Position numbers and translations under genes: made by a program. From Thalassococcus profundi (lineage in GTDB: Bacteria > Pseudomonadota > Alphaproteobacteria > Rhodobacterales > Rhodobacteraceae): DNA of 64,000 nt. Where the stretch lies: positions 62,001 to 126,000 of the forward strand of contig NZ_QPMK01000014.1 in assembly GCF_003344785.1 (NCBI RefSeq), in the 5' to 3' direction. Below are positions 10,236 to 20,275 of this stretch, piece by piece; the stretch's first letter is position 1, and each line of letters opens with the position of its first letter. The notes under the pieces are model-generated. The model did not search any database, had not been told where the DNA came from, and saw only the letters and a program-made list of their open reading frames with translations.

Positions 10236-11903
10236 TCAGCTCAGCCGGCTGACCACCACCGTGACCTCGGGCTTCTTGCCGATCTCGTTCTGCGCCGCCT
10301 GCCGCGCCACCCGGCGCAGCCCCTCCTCGAGCTTGTCGTCGTCGGTCAGGGTCTTGTCCCCGGCGCGGCCCAGGAACTGTCCCAGCTCCTCTTCCAGCAC
10401 GTCGACCAGCGGCACACGGCTTCGGCCTTCCTCGGGCAGGCCCATGATCTCGCACCAGGGATCGCCCAGCGGGTCGTCGTTCTCGTCGAGGATCACCGTG
10501 ACGATCACGTGCCCGTTCAGCGCCATGCGGATGCGGTCGCGCACCACGCCATCCAGCGCGCCGATCTGCACCGTTCCGTCCACGTAGGTCCGCCCCGTCT
10601 CCACGTATTCCGCCACCGTCGGGCTGTTGCCGGAAAGGTCGATCATCATCCCGTTGACCGCCAGCACACCCTTGCGCCCCGACGCCTCGGCCAGCTTCAC
10701 ATGCTCGCGCAGGTGCCGGTGCTCGCCGTGCATGGGCACGACGATCTGCGGCCGCGTCACCGCGTGCATCATCTCGAGGTCCGGCCGGTTGGCATGGCCC
10801 GAGACGTGATAGAGCCCGTCGCTGTCGTCGACCACATCGACGCCCATCTCGGAAAACTGGTTGATGATGCGGATGACGCCCTTCTCGTTGCCCGGAATGG
10901 TCTTGGAGCTGAAGAGAAAGAGGTCGCCCTCCTTCATCGTCAGTCCCTGGTACTTGCCGCGCGCCAGCTGCGCGCTGGCCGCCCGGCGTTCCCCCTGGCT
11001 GCCGGTGACCAGAAGCATCAGGTTCTCGCGCGGCACCGAGCCGGCATCCTCGGGCGAGATCACCGACGGGAACCCCTTGAGCACTCCGGTCTCGACCGCC
11101 GCCTCGATCATCCGGCGCATGGCGCGGCCCAGAAGGACGATGGACCGCCCCGCGCGTTCGCCGGCCTCGGCCAGGGTCTTGACCCGGGCCACGTTGCTGG
11201 CAAAGGTCGTCGCCACCACCATGCCGCGGGCGCCCGCCACCAGCTTTTCGATCTCGGGGCCGACGGTGGATTCGGACCGTCCCGGATGGCGCGAAAAGAC
11301 GTTGGTGGAATCGCAGACCAGCGCCTTCACCCCGTCCTTCGCCACTTCTTCCCAAAGCGCCCGATCAAAGGCTTCGCCCACCACCGGCGTCTCGTCGAGC
11401 TTGAAATCGCCGGTGTGGATGAGCCGCCCCTCGGGGCAGTCGATCACGAGCGCGGAGCTTTCGGGGATCGAATGCGACACCGGCAGGAAGCCGACCTTGA
11501 AAGGACCCGCGGCAATCTGCTCGGGCCAGGCCGAGGCGGTCTTGACCGTCTGTTCGGAATGGCCGTGCTCTTCCATCTTGCGCCGGGCGATATTGGCGGT
11601 GAAGGCGCGGGCATGGATCGGCGCGCCGAGGCTTTCCCAGAAATGCCCCACCGCGCCGACATGGTCCTCATGGGCGTGGGTGATGAAGATGGCCTCGAGC
11701 CGGTCACGCCGTTCCTTCAGCCAGGTGATGTCGGGCAGGATCAGGTCCACGCCCGGGGTGGTGTCCATGTCGGGAAAGGTCACGCCAAGATCGACCAGGA
11801 TCAGGCGTTCCTGGTCTGGTTTGCCGTAGCCGTAGACATAGGCGTTCATGCCGATTTCGCCGGCCCCGCCGAGGGGCATGTAGATCAGCCGTTCGCTGCT
11901 CAT
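10236..11903 (-). CDS. rnj: Ribonuclease J
   Basis: A 555-aa metallo-beta-lactamase/beta-CASP nuclease with 5'-3' exo- and endonuclease activity in RNA maturation and decay. It starts MSSERLIYMPLGGAGEIGMN, has the zinc motif HAHEDH at 76-81, VSHSIPES, HTGDFKLD, a beta-CASP region with GSQGE, and PMHGEHRH near residue 400. Length fits bacterial RNase J (about 555). It lies 3 bases downstream of coaX in the nuoN-birA-coaX-rnj order that many Rhodobacteraceae share, so it is probably co-transcribed with them. Hairpin repeats follow its stop. Confidence 0.95.
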   Translation of the reverse strand: MSSERLIYMPLGGAGEIGMNAYVYGYGKPDQERLILVDLGVTFPDMDTTPGVDLILPDITWLKERRDRLEAIFITHAHEDHVGAVGHFWESLGAPIHARAFTANIARRKMEEHGHSEQTVKTASAWPEQIAAGPFKVGFLPVSHSIPESSALVIDCPEGRLIHTGDFKLDETPVVGEAFDRALWEEVAKDGVKALVCDSTNVFSRHPGRSESTVGPEIEKLVAGARGMVVATTFASNVARVKTLAEAGERAGRSIVLLGRAMRRMIEAAVETGVLKGFPSVISPEDAGSVPRENLMLLVTGSQGERRAASAQLARGKYQGLTMKEGDLFLFSSKTIPGNEKGVIRIINQFSEMGVDVVDDSDGLYHVSGHANRPDLEMMHAVTRPQIVVPMHGEHRHLREHVKLAEASGRKGVLAVNGMMIDLSGNSPTVAEYVETGRTYVDGTVQIGALDGVVRDRIRMALNGHVIVTVILDENDDPLGDPWCEIMGLPEEGRSRVPLVDVLEEELGQFLGRAGDKTLTDDDKLEEGLRRVARQAAQNEIGKKPEVTVVVSRLS

Positions 11904-11906
11904 TGA

Positions 11907-12680
11907 TTATCCTATCGCTTTGTTATGCTTATGAATCACGGTCAGCCCGTGCATCGTCAGATCGTCCCGGAAAACGTCGAAGAGGTCTTCCGTCTGCTGG
12001 AACAGGGGCGCCAGCCCGCCCGTCGAGATGATTTTCATCGGCCGTTCCCGTTCGGCCTTGATCCGGGCGCAGATCTCCTTGATGAGGCCGATATAGCCCC
12101 AGAAGATCCCCGATTGCATGCAGGCGACGGTGTTCGTGCCCACCACGCTCTGCGGTTTCGAAATGTCCACATGCGGCAGCGCCGCCGCCGCCTGGTGCAG
12201 GGCCGAGAGGCTGAGGTTCACACCCGGCGCGATCACCCCGCCCACGTAGGCGCCGTCGTGGTCGACCACGTCGAAGGTCGTGGCGGTGCCGAAATCCACC
12301 ACGATCAGGTCGCCGCCATAGAGGTCGTGGCCCGCCACCGTGTTGACCAGCCGGTCCGGCCCCACCGCCGTGCCCGCATCGACCCGTACATCGACGGGCA
12401 GTGCGCATTCGGGTTTGCCCACGACGATGGGCCGCGTGTTGAAATACCGGTCGGCGAGAACCCGCAGGTTGAAGACCACCCGCGGCACGGTCGAGGACAC
12501 GATCATGTCGGTGATCTCGGCCTCGATCTTCTGGAAGGCCATCAAAGTGGACAGCCAGACGTAATACTGGTCCGCCGTGCGCTGATGCTCGGTCGAGGTC
12601 CGCCAGGTCGCGATGAACCGCGTGCCGTCCCAGATCGAGAACACGGTGTTGGTGTTGCCGCAGTCGATGGCCAGAAGCAT
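11907..12680 (-). CDS. coaX: Type III pantothenate kinase
   Basis: A 257-aa kinase of the ASKHA fold that phosphorylates pantothenate, the first step to coenzyme A. Phosphate-binding motif DCGNTNT at residues 6-12, then GPDRLVN, and VVDFGTATTFD as the second phosphate/catalytic segment. Length is typical (~255-260). It lies between birA (15 bases upstream) and rnj (3 bases downstream) in the nuo transcription unit. Confidence 0.95.
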   Translation of the reverse strand: MLLAIDCGNTNTVFSIWDGTRFIATWRTSTEHQRTADQYYVWLSTLMAFQKIEAEITDMIVSSTVPRVVFNLRVLADRYFNTRPIVVGKPECALPVDVRVDAGTAVGPDRLVNTVAGHDLYGGDLIVVDFGTATTFDVVDHDGAYVGGVIAPGVNLSLSALHQAAAALPHVDISKPQSVVGTNTVACMQSGIFWGYIGLIKEICARIKAERERPMKIISTGGLAPLFQQTEDLFDVFRDDLTMHGLTVIHKHNKAIG

Positions 12681-12695
12681 GACCCGCCCCCTTCG

Positions 12696-13442
12696 TCAGA
12701 AAAACACGTCGGCGGCGGGAATATGCGCGCGCCCCGCACCGGTGGCCAGCACCAGGTTGCCCGCCGCATCCACCGTCTCGAACGTGCCCACGGTTTCCGT
12801 CCCGCCCGCCCGCGCGGTGATCGTCTCGCCCAGCCGCGCCGCCCGCAACAGCCAGGCCTGCCGCACCGGGGCGAAGCCCTGCGTCACGAACAGCGTCTCG
12901 ACCTTGGCATAGGCCGCCGCCAGCAACGTCAGGAACTCTTCCGGCGTCACGGCCACGCCCGTGGCGGACATCAGCGCCACCGGCGACACGGCGCCCGGCT
13001 CAAGCGCGGCACATTCCGGCGGGTGCAGGAGGTTCACACCGATGCCGATGGCCAGGTGCTGCACGCCCTGCCGGACCCCGAGGCTTTCGAGCAGGATGCC
13101 TGCCACCTTGCCGCCGTTGAGCAGCACGTCGTTGGGCCATTTCAGCGTGAGCCCCGCCGTGCGCCCGGTCGCCATGACCAAGGCCTCGTGCAGCGCCAGC
13201 GCCGCCACGAAGGATCGCAGGGCCACGATGTCCGGCGTTTCGGTGGGACGCATCAGCAGGGTCGCGGCAAGGTTGCCCTCGGGGTTGATCCATGCCCGCC
13301 CGCGCCGCCCGCGCGCCGCGGTCTGCCGCCTGGCGAGGATCCAGGTCGGACCGGCCAGCGAGATGGCCAGCCGCGCGGCTTCGGCATTGGTGCTGTCGAC
13401 CTCGTCGAGCACCCGCAGGTCGTAGCCCTCGGGCCAGCTCAT
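12696..13442 (-). CDS. birA: Biotin--[acetyl-CoA-carboxylase] ligase
   Basis: A 248-aa biotin protein ligase that attaches biotin to carrier domains of carboxylases. DEVDSTNAEA lies near the N-terminus, the biotinyl-AMP loop is GRRGRAW, and KWPNDVLLNGGKVAG carries the catalytic Lys. It lacks the N-terminal HTH of E. coli BirA, so it is an enzyme only, not a repressor. I chose the ATG at 13442 (MSWPEGYDL); residues encoded upstream do not look like the family. A dispersed repeat ends 12 bases upstream, between nuoN and this gene. The biotin site of MccA, about 22 kb away, is a likely substrate. Confidence 0.92.
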   Translation of the reverse strand: MSWPEGYDLRVLDEVDSTNAEAARLAISLAGPTWILARRQTAARGRRGRAWINPEGNLAATLLMRPTETPDIVALRSFVAALALHEALVMATGRTAGLTLKWPNDVLLNGGKVAGILLESLGVRQGVQHLAIGIGVNLLHPPECAALEPGAVSPVALMSATGVAVTPEEFLTLLAAAYAKVETLFVTQGFAPVRQAWLLRAARLGETITARAGGTETVGTFETVDAAGNLVLATGAGRAHIPAADVFF

Positions 13443-13453
13443 CCGCCCACCCG

Positions 13454-13485
13454 CTTCATCTTGCCGGTTAAACTCCCGCCGGAGG
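13454..13485 (-). repeat. Copy of dispersed GGCAAGATGAAG repeat upstream of birA
   Basis: The minus strand reads CCTCCGGCGGGAGTTTAACC followed by the core GGCAAGATGAAG (core at 13465-13454 on that strand). It matches the second arm of the inverted repeat at 5186-5216 and shares the core with the copy at 50702-50713. It sits in the 123-base nuoN-birA gap, 12 bases before the birA start codon. Confidence 0.65.
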
Positions 13486-13565
13486 CCGCGCAGGCCTGCC
13501 TGCGCACAAACCAAAAGCGACGCGCCTCTGGCGCGTCACAATTGGATCCACCTGCCGTTGTGCGG

Positions 13566-15008
13566 TCAGTTGACAAGCGTCGCCGCAGCGGCGGCGGCCG
13601 CGCCCTCGATGCCGAACAGGTTGACCACCCCCAGCACCATGATCGCGGCAGAGGCCATGAGAAAGCCCCAAAGCACCGGCGACCGGCCCTTGTCGAGCCC
13701 CTCGTCCTGCTCTTCGCCGAAATACATGAAGTAGACGATGCGCAGGTAGTAGAAGGCACCGATGACCGACGCCACCACACCGGCCACCGCAAGCCAGGCC
13801 AACCCGCCCTCGTAGGCGGCGCGCAACACGTAGAGCTTGCCGAAGAAGCCCACCAGCGGCGGCACGCCGGCGAGGCTGAAGAGCAGTACCAGCATCGCCA
13901 GCGCCTTGCCCGGTTCCTTTTTCGAGTACATGTTGAGCGACGCGATGTCGGTGACCGGCGCGCCGTCCCGTTCCATGCTGAGGATGAAGGCGAAGGTGCC
14001 GACGTTCATGGTGACGTAGATCGCCATGTAGATCAGCAGCGCCTGCACGCCGAAGGCGGTACCCGCGGCCAGCCCCATCAGCGCATAGCCCATATGTGCG
14101 ATCGAGGAATAGGCCATCAGCCGCTTGATGTTGGTTTGGCCGATGGCGGCGAAGGCACCCAGGAACATCGACAGCAGCGACAGGAAGGCGATCACCTGCT
14201 GCCAATCGCCCACCGCATTGCCGAAGGCATCGTGCAGAAGCCGCGCGAAAAGCGCCATGGCCGCGACCTTGGGGGCCGTTGCAAAGAAGGCCGTAACCGG
14301 GGTCGGCGCGCCTTCGTAGACGTCGGGTGTCCACATGTGGAACGGCACCGCCGAGACCTTGAAGGCAAGGCCCGAAGCCAGAAGCACCAGGCCGAAAAGC
14401 AGACCGATGGACAGGTCGCCCGACTGCGCGGTCTGGATGATGCCCGAGAACAGCGTCGTCCCGGCAAAGCCGTAAGTCAGCGATGCACCATAGAGCAGCA
14501 GGCCCGAGCTGAGCGCGCCCAGCACGAAATACTTGAGCCCCGCCTCGGTCGACTTCACGCTGTCGCGGCGCAGGGAGGCCACGACGTAAAGCGCCAGCGA
14601 CTGCAGCTCCAGCCCCATGTAAAGCGCCATGAGGTCGCCGGCCGAGACCATCATCATCATGCCGACGACACTCAGGCAGACCAGCAGCGGGTATTCGAAG
14701 CGCAGCAGGTCGCGGCGGCTCATGTACTCTTGGCTCATCAGCAGCACGCAGGCCGCCGAGACCAGGATCGTGACCTTGGCGAAGCGGGCGAAGGCGTCGT
14801 CGACGAACATTCCGCCAAAGGCCGCGTTGCTGCCGTCGCCGCTCATCCCGATCCAGATGCCGAGGCCCAGGAACAGGGCCGAGGTGACCCATACCAGCGC
14901 CGGGGCCAGCTTGTCCTTTTCGGTATAGACCGCGCCTATCAGCGCCAGCATGGCAAAGACCGACAGCACGATCTCTGGCAGGATGACGGTCAGATCAGCC
15001 TCAATCAT
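13566..15008 (-). CDS. nuoN: NADH-quinone oxidoreductase subunit N
   Basis: A 480-aa polytopic membrane subunit of complex I, one of the three antiporter-like proton-pumping subunits. It has about 14 hydrophobic helices. The conserved block [20 protein letters not shown] contains the channel Lys and the TPDVY signature of NuoN, and [16 protein letters not shown] contains a second channel Lys. It is the last nuo gene, 12 bases after nuoM. Confidence 0.96.
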   Translation of the reverse strand: MIEADLTVILPEIVLSVFAMLALIGAVYTEKDKLAPALVWVTSALFLGLGIWIGMSGDGSNAAFGGMFVDDAFARFAKVTILVSAACVLLMSQEYMSRRDLLRFEYPLLVCLSVVGMMMMVSAGDLMALYMGLELQSLALYVVASLRRDSVKSTEAGLKYFVLGALSSGLLLYGASLTYGFAGTTLFSGIIQTAQSGDLSIGLLFGLVLLASGLAFKVSAVPFHMWTPDVYEGAPTPVTAFFATAPKVAAMALFARLLHDAFGNAVGDWQQVIAFLSLLSMFLGAFAAIGQTNIKRLMAYSSIAHMGYALMGLAAGTAFGVQALLIYMAIYVTMNVGTFAFILSMERDGAPVTDIASLNMYSKKEPGKALAMLVLLFSLAGVPPLVGFFGKLYVLRAAYEGGLAWLAVAGVVASVIGAFYYLRIVYFMYFGEEQDEGLDKGRSPVLWGFLMASAAIMVLGVVNLFGIEGAAAAAAATLVN

Positions 15009-15020
15009 TGTCTCAGCCCC

Positions 15021-16571
15021 TCAGTGTTCTGCTTGCGCGGCCACCTGGGTCGAGGCGCGCGCCTCGGCCAGGGCCGTGTCGTAGTTGGAAACCAGCGCCT
15101 CGACGCTCGGTCCGATGCGATCGAGGATCGGCGCGGGATAGACCCCCATCCAGATCGTCATGACCACCAGCGGCGCAAAGATCGCCTTTTCGCGGCGGCT
15201 CATGTCCTTGATCGTGCGCAGGCTCTCCTTGATGAGGTCCCCCATCACCACCCGGCGATAGAGCCAGAGCGCATAGGCCGCCGACAGGATCACCCCCGAG
15301 GTCGCGACCAGCGCCACCCATGTGTTGACCTGGAAAATGCCCATCAGCGTCAGGAATTCCCCGATGAAGCCGCTGGTGCCCGGCAGGCCCACGTTGGCCA
15401 TGGTGAAAAGCATGAAGATCAGCGCATAGGCCGGCATCCGGTTCACGAGGCCGCCGTAGGCGTCGATGTCGCGGGTGTGCATCCGGTCGTAGATCACGCC
15501 GACGCAGAGAAAAAGCGCGCCCGAGATGAAGCCGTGGCTGATCATCTGGAAGATCGCCCCGTCGATGCCCTGCTGGTTGGCGGCGAAGATGCCCATGGTG
15601 ACATAGCCCATGTGCGCCACGGACGAATAGGCAATGAGCTTCTTCATGTCCTCCTGGACCAGCGCGACCAGCGAGGTGTAGACGATCGCGATGGCGCTCA
15701 TCCACAGAACGAGCGGCGTCAGCACCTCGGCGCCGACCGGGAACATCGGTAGAGAAAAGCGCAGGAAGCCGTAGCCGCCCATCTTCAGAAGGATCGCCGC
15801 CAGCACCACCGACCCCGCGGTCGGCGCCTGCACGTGCGCATCCGGCAGCCAGGTGTGCACCGGCCACATCGGCATCTTGACCGCGAAGCTGGCGAAGAAC
15901 GCCAGGAACATCAGCGTCTGCATGCCGCCGATGATCGGCATGCCGAGGATCGACAGGGGCGCGGAGTCGAAGTCATGCACCATCAGCGTCGGGATGTCGG
16001 TGGTTCCCGCATCGGCAAACATCGCCACCATCGCGACCAGCATCAGCACCGACCCGAGGAAGGTGTAGAGGAAAAACTTGAAGCTCGCGTAGATGCGGTT
16101 CTTGCCGCCCCAGATGCCGATGATCAGGAACATCGGGATGAGCCCCGCCTCGAAGAAGAGGTAGAAGAGCACCAGGTCCAGCGCCATGAAGACGCCGAGC
16201 ATCAGCGTTTCCAGCAGCAGGAAGGCGATCATGTACTCCTTGACCCGGGTGGTCACATCCCAGGAGGCTGCGATCACCAGCGGCATCATGAAGGTGGTGA
16301 GCATGACGAAGAGCACCGAAATGCCGTCGACGCCCATCTTGTATTGCAGGCCCAGCAGCCAGGCGCCCTCTTCGACCATCTGGAACCCGGTGTCGTTCCG
16401 GTCGAACTGCGCCAGGATGAAGAGCGAGATCAGGAAGGTGGCACCGGTCGCGATCAGCGCCAGCCACTTGGCGTTGCGGTCCGCCGCCGCGTCGCCGCCG
16501 CGCAGGAACAGCGCCAGGATCGCCGCCGCCAGGGCCGGCAGGAAGGTGACGATGGAAAGCAGGTTGTCCAT
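15021..16571 (-). CDS. nuoM: NADH-quinone oxidoreductase subunit M
   Basis: A 516-aa antiporter-like membrane subunit of complex I. It contains [13 protein letters not shown]-type sequence with the essential Glu of helix 5, [20 protein letters not shown], and [17 protein letters not shown]. Length fits NuoM (about 510). The ATG at 16571 overlaps the nuoL stop by one base (TAATG), which fixes the start; the longer in-frame reading upstream lies inside nuoL. Confidence 0.96.
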   Translation of the reverse strand: MDNLLSIVTFLPALAAAILALFLRGGDAAADRNAKWLALIATGATFLISLFILAQFDRNDTGFQMVEEGAWLLGLQYKMGVDGISVLFVMLTTFMMPLVIAASWDVTTRVKEYMIAFLLLETLMLGVFMALDLVLFYLFFEAGLIPMFLIIGIWGGKNRIYASFKFFLYTFLGSVLMLVAMVAMFADAGTTDIPTLMVHDFDSAPLSILGMPIIGGMQTLMFLAFFASFAVKMPMWPVHTWLPDAHVQAPTAGSVVLAAILLKMGGYGFLRFSLPMFPVGAEVLTPLVLWMSAIAIVYTSLVALVQEDMKKLIAYSSVAHMGYVTMGIFAANQQGIDGAIFQMISHGFISGALFLCVGVIYDRMHTRDIDAYGGLVNRMPAYALIFMLFTMANVGLPGTSGFIGEFLTLMGIFQVNTWVALVATSGVILSAAYALWLYRRVVMGDLIKESLRTIKDMSRREKAIFAPLVVMTIWMGVYPAPILDRIGPSVEALVSNYDTALAEARASTQVAAQAEH

Positions 16572-18730
16572 TACTGCGCTCCTCCGCTCAGCGTCATCCA
16601 GGTGATGAGCAGCGCAAGCCCGATCACCATGGCGAAGGCATAGGTGAAGATGTAACCGGACTGCGCGCGGCCCGCGAGGCGGGTGACGAAGGGCACAAAG
16701 CCCATGGCCACGCCGTTGATCGACCCGTCGATGACATCGCCGTCGCCCCGCTTCCACAGCAACCGGCCAAGCGCCTTGGAGGGCTGCACGAAGAGGAAGT
16801 CATAGGCTTCGTCGAAGTACCACTTGTTGAGCAGGAAGAGGTACAGCGGGCGTTGGCTTTCGGCCAGCCGCTTGGGCAGCGACGGGTTGACGATGTAGAA
16901 CAGGATCGCCGTGGCAAGGCCGATCAGCATCGCGATGAAGGGGCTGATCTTGACCCAGGTCGGCGCGTGGTGGGCCTCGTCCATGACATGATTGTCCGGC
17001 GCCATGTAGATGGCGCCCTCGCCCGGTGCCGCGGCGCTGGCGGTGTCGGTGCCGTGATCCTCGGTCGGTTCGGTGGCATCCGCCACGGCGGCTTCGGTAT
17101 CGCCCTCGGCCAGTTCCTCGACGGCCTCTACAGCGCCTTCGCCGTGATCGTCGGCGGCGGCCTCGGTGCCGTGGCCGTCCTCGGATGCCTCGGCGTGGTG
17201 CGTGGGGATCCCGAAGAAGCGGTTCACCTGCGCATGGTCGCCGAAGAAGCTGCCGTACCAGATCATGCCCGAGAAGATCGCGCCGAGCGCCAGCACGCCC
17301 AGCGGCACCAGCATGACCATCGGGCTTTCATGCGCATGGGCATGGGTGTGCTTGTCGCCCCGCGCCTCGCCGAAGAAGGTCAGGAAGATCAGCCGCCAGC
17401 TGTAGAAGCTGGTGAAGAGCGCCGCGATCACCAGCATCCAGAAGGCATAACCTCCTTGCGTCCCGGCCCAGGCGCTTTCGATCACCGCGTCCTTCGACAG
17501 GAAACCGGCGAACCCGATGTGGGTGAGCGGAATGCCGACGCCGGTGATGGCCAACGTGCCGATCATCATCGCCCAGAAGGTGTAGGGGATCTTCTTCCGC
17601 AGCGCGCCGTAGTTGCGCATGTCCTGTTCGTGATGCATCGCGTGGATCACCGACCCGGCACCGAGGAACAGCATCGCCTTGAAGAAGGCGTGCGTGAAGA
17701 GGTGGAACATCGCCACCGAGTAGACGCCGACACCGGCGGCGACGAACATGTAGCCCAGCTGCGAACAGGTCGAATAGGCGATCACGCGCTTGATGTCGTT
17801 CTGAACAAGGCCGACGGTCGCGGCGAAGAACGCGGTGGTGGCGCCAAGGAAGGTGACGAAGGCCATCGCCTCGGGCGCAAATTCCATCAGCGGCGACATG
17901 CGGCAGACCAGGAACACGCCCGCTGTCACCATAGTCGCCGCGTGAATGAGCGCCGACACAGGCGTCGGGCCTTCCATCGCGTCCGGCAGCCAGGTGTGCA
18001 GGAAAAGCTGGGCGGATTTGCCCATGGCGCCGATAAAGAGCAGGAAGGCGATGAGGTTCGCCGCGTTCCACTCTGTCCAGAGGAACGTCAGCTGCGTCTC
18101 GGCCAGTTCGGGCGCAGCGGCAAAGATGTCGTCGAAGCGGATCGAATCCACCAGGAAGAACAGCGCGAAGATGCCCAGGGCGAAACCGAAGTCGCCCACG
18201 CGGTTGACCACGAACGCCTTGATCGCAGCCGCGTTGGCGGTGGGCTTGCGGTAGTAGAACCCGATCAGCAGGTAGGACGCGACGCCCACGCCTTCCCAGC
18301 CGAAGAACATCTGCACGAGGTTGTCGCTGGTCACCAGCATCAGCATGGCGAAGGTGAAGAAGGACAGGTAGGCGAAGAAGCGCGGCTTGTAGACCTCGCC
18401 CTCTTTCCACTGCGGATCGTGATCCATGTAGCCGAAGGAATAGAGATGCACGAGCGCCGACACGGTGGTCACGACGATCAGCATGATCGCGGTCAGACGG
18501 TCCAACCGGATCGACCAGTCGGTCGACAGCGTGCCGCTCTCGATCCAGCGCATGATCTGGATGTGGTCGGTGGTGCCGTCATGGGTGAAAAAGACGATCC
18601 ACGACAGCGCGCAGGCAAAGAACAGCAGGCCCGTGGTGATCCACATGGCGCCGCGTTCGCCGATCAGCTTCCAGCCGAACCCGCCGATGATCGCCCCCAC
18701 GAGCGGGGAAAACAGGATGAGCGATTCCAT
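16571..18730 (-). CDS. nuoL: NADH-quinone oxidoreductase subunit L, with acidic/His-rich insert
   Basis: A 719-aa subunit that carries the distal proton channel and the long lateral helix of complex I. Typical blocks include [19 protein letters not shown] (~142-160), [20 protein letters not shown] (~238-257) and [19 protein letters not shown] (~311-329). It is about 100 residues longer than E. coli NuoL. Much of the excess is a low-complexity stretch at ~511-572 rich in Glu, Asp, Ala, His and Gly ([11 protein letters not shown]... TEDHGTDT) between late transmembrane helices; a short HTHAHAH run lies at ~461-467. Its stop overlaps the nuoM start by one base. Confidence 0.96.
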   Translation of the reverse strand: MESLILFSPLVGAIIGGFGWKLIGERGAMWITTGLLFFACALSWIVFFTHDGTTDHIQIMRWIESGTLSTDWSIRLDRLTAIMLIVVTTVSALVHLYSFGYMDHDPQWKEGEVYKPRFFAYLSFFTFAMLMLVTSDNLVQMFFGWEGVGVASYLLIGFYYRKPTANAAAIKAFVVNRVGDFGFALGIFALFFLVDSIRFDDIFAAAPELAETQLTFLWTEWNAANLIAFLLFIGAMGKSAQLFLHTWLPDAMEGPTPVSALIHAATMVTAGVFLVCRMSPLMEFAPEAMAFVTFLGATTAFFAATVGLVQNDIKRVIAYSTCSQLGYMFVAAGVGVYSVAMFHLFTHAFFKAMLFLGAGSVIHAMHHEQDMRNYGALRKKIPYTFWAMMIGTLAITGVGIPLTHIGFAGFLSKDAVIESAWAGTQGGYAFWMLVIAALFTSFYSWRLIFLTFFGEARGDKHTHAHAHESPMVMLVPLGVLALGAIFSGMIWYGSFFGDHAQVNRFFGIPTHHAEASEDGHGTEAAADDHGEGAVEAVEELAEGDTEAAVADATEPTEDHGTDTASAAAPGEGAIYMAPDNHVMDEAHHAPTWVKISPFIAMLIGLATAILFYIVNPSLPKRLAESQRPLYLFLLNKWYFDEAYDFLFVQPSKALGRLLWKRGDGDVIDGSINGVAMGFVPFVTRLAGRAQSGYIFTYAFAMVIGLALLITWMTLSGGAQ

Positions 18731-18734
18731 GGGA

Positions 18735-19040
18735 TCAGCCTTTCATCACGTTGACGTCTTCCACGGCGATGGTGCCGCGGTTGCGGAAGAAGCAGACCAG
18801 GATGGCCAGGCCGATGGCGGCCTCGGCGGCGGCAACGGTCAGCACGAAGAGCGTGAAGACCTGCCCCACGAGATCCCCCAGGAAGGACGAGAAGGCGACG
18901 AGGTTGATGTTCACCGCCAGCAGCATCAGCTCGATGCTCATCAGGAGGATGATGATGTTCTTGCGGTTCAGAAACAGCCCGAAGATGCCGATGACGAACA
19001 GCGTCGCCGCAACCGTCAGATAGTGTTCAATTCCGATCAT
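18735..19040 (-). CDS. nuoK: NADH-quinone oxidoreductase subunit K
   Basis: A 101-aa membrane subunit with three helices, the bacterial MrpC/ND4L-type protein. It begins [21 protein letters not shown]. The conserved membrane glutamates fall in [15 protein letters not shown] and [11 protein letters not shown]. Length is the family norm. It lies 4 bases before nuoL and 77 bases after the 26-codon reading frame at 19118-19198. Confidence 0.96.
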   Translation of the reverse strand: MIGIEHYLTVAATLFVIGIFGLFLNRKNIIILLMSIELMLLAVNINLVAFSSFLGDLVGQVFTLFVLTVAAAEAAIGLAILVCFFRNRGTIAVEDVNVMKG

Positions 19041-19117
19041 CTTGTCCCTCCGGGCCGCGCCCGTCCGATTGTCTGTCGGCCCGGCGTTGCCCGCCTTTGG
19101 CCTTTGGTCACCGGTGG

Positions 19118-19198
19118 TCAGCCACCGAAATATCCGTTCGCCACCGCGACGCCCACGACAATGGCCACGACGACGGCGATCAGGGTGCCCCGGTTCAT
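19118..19198 (-). CDS. Possible 26-aa single-helix membrane protein between nuoJ and nuoK
   Basis: A small reading frame: [19 protein letters not shown] followed by ANGYFGG and TGA. It is one hydrophobic segment with a short basic N-terminus. Its ATG is 4 bases after the nuoJ stop, and the nuoJ end supplies AGGGG and GAGG as possible ribosome-binding sequence. Its position fills most of the nuoJ-nuoK gap, which would otherwise be 162 bases in a tightly packed operon. Whether it is translated is unknown. Known small complex I proteins in other bacteria give no direct match I can name. Confidence 0.5.
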   Translation of the reverse strand: MNRGTLIAVVVAIVVGVAVANGYFGG

Positions 19199-19202
19199 GG
19201 CC

Positions 19203-19805
19203 TCAGAGCCCCTGCCCCGGTTTCACGTCCCGCAGCTCCATCGCCTTGGCCGGATCGCGGTACATCTGCGCCAGCACGTTCTGGCGCTTGACGTCCGAAC
19301 GGTGGCGCAGCGTCAGCACGATCGCCCCGATCATCGCAACCAGCAGGATCAGACCCGCCAGCTGGAAGAGCAGGAAATACTGGTCATAGAGCACCAGCCC
19401 CAGTGCGGCGGTGTTCTGCACCTCGGGGTTGATGACCTGCGCGCGCAGGCCCTCTGCGCCCTCGGCACTCTGCCAGGCGCCGAAGGCGATGGTCATCTGC
19501 ATCAGCAGGACCAGCCCGATCAGCAGCGCCAGCGGCATGTATTTCGCCATTTCCGCCTTCAGCTCTGCGAAATCGACGTCGAGCATCATCACGACGAACA
19601 GAAACAGCACCGCCACGGCGCCCACGTAGACGATGATCAGCAGCATCGCCACGAATTCCGCCCCCAGCAGCACGAAAAGCCCCGCGGAACTGAGGAAGGC
19701 GAGGATCAGCCAGAGCACCGAATGCACCGGGTGGCGGCTGATGACCGTGAAAAGGCCCCCCGCGATGGTGCTGATGGCGAAAAGGTAGAAGGCAAAGACG
19801 CTCAT
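19203..19805 (-). CDS. nuoJ: NADH-quinone oxidoreductase subunit J
   Basis: A 200-aa membrane subunit of complex I with five helices (ND6 equivalent). The conserved third helix reads [26 protein letters not shown], seen at ~residues 50-75, and contains the pi-bulge region. The C-terminal ~50 residues are a basic soluble tail. Its ATG overlaps the stop of the carboxymuconolactone decarboxylase-like gene upstream (ATGA), so the two are translationally coupled. Confidence 0.95.
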   Translation of the reverse strand: MSVFAFYLFAISTIAGGLFTVISRHPVHSVLWLILAFLSSAGLFVLLGAEFVAMLLIIVYVGAVAVLFLFVVMMLDVDFAELKAEMAKYMPLALLIGLVLLMQMTIAFGAWQSAEGAEGLRAQVINPEVQNTAALGLVLYDQYFLLFQLAGLILLVAMIGAIVLTLRHRSDVKRQNVLAQMYRDPAKAMELRDVKPGQGL

Positions 19806-20209
19806 GGTTCCTCATCCTTGTTGTCTTCCATCACCTCGCGCGCGAGGTCCATGGCGCGGGTCATGGCCGGGATGCCGGCGAACATCGACATTTGTGCGAT
19901 GGTCTCGGCGATCTCGTCGCGTGTGGCCCCCGCTTCGAGCGCATGGCGCACGGTCATGCGCAGCTGGGTGTCCGCCTGCGCGCCTTGCATGGTCAGACCC
20001 GCAAGTGTCAATAGCAGCCGGGTCTTGGCATCCAGCCCGTCTTTGCTCAGCCCCTTGCCGAACCACATCTCCATGGCTTCCTTGGGCATGGTCGGCCAGA
20101 GCTTTTCGAAACCCTTGGGATTGAAGGTCTCCATCGCCGGGTTGAAGGCCTTGGCCATCTCCTGCGCCTGGGCCATCATCAGCTCGAACGGGGTCTTCGG
20201 ATCAGACAT
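19802..20209 (-). CDS. Carboxymuconolactone decarboxylase-like (AhpD-fold) protein in the nuo operon
   Basis: A 135-aa cytoplasmic protein. The C-terminal part ([20 protein letters not shown] ... [17 protein letters not shown]) follows the CMD/AhpD-fold pattern of an all-helical family that includes peroxidase partners and decarboxylases. The AhpD catalytic CxxC is absent; the place where it would lie reads QGAQADTQ, so a thiol peroxidase role is unlikely. The N-terminal ~45 residues ([20 protein letters not shown]) are a family-specific lead. I chose the ATG at 20209; paired hairpins lie just upstream. It sits between nuoI and nuoJ, and its stop overlaps the nuoJ start. Function in complex I is unknown. 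Confidence 0.7.
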   Translation of the reverse strand: MSDPKTPFELMMAQAQEMAKAFNPAMETFNPKGFEKLWPTMPKEAMEMWFGKGLSKDGLDAKTRLLLTLAGLTMQGAQADTQLRMTVRHALEAGATRDEIAETIAQMSMFAGIPAMTRAMDLAREVMEDNKDEEP

Positions 20210-20220
20210 ATCCGCCTCCC

Positions 20221-20265
20221 CAGGAATTTCCGAAAATTCCTGGCAAAAGTTTCCGAAAACTTTTG
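20221..20265 (-). repeat. Pair of 9-bp hairpins with identical loops between nuoI and the CMD-like gene
   Basis: Two perfect hairpins stand in tandem: CAGGAATTT/AAATTCCTG (20221-20242) and CAAAAGTTT/AAACTTTTG (20244-20265). Each has the 4-base loop CCGA on the plus strand (TCGG in the transcript). They lie inside the nuo operon, 10 bases after the nuoI stop. A similar pair occurs at 33849-33897. Confidence 0.8.
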
Positions 20266-20275
20266 GGCGCATGGG

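Noticed and set aside
11925-15752. A 1275-codon open frame on the plus strand opposite coaX, birA, nuoN and nuoM
   Set aside because: It is the antisense of well-supported genes; its composition is rich in His, Arg and Gln with no family match, a common effect of high-GC codon bias.
16853-18754. A 633-codon plus-strand frame opposite nuoL
   Set aside because: Antisense of nuoL; Asp/Arg/His-rich with no domain.
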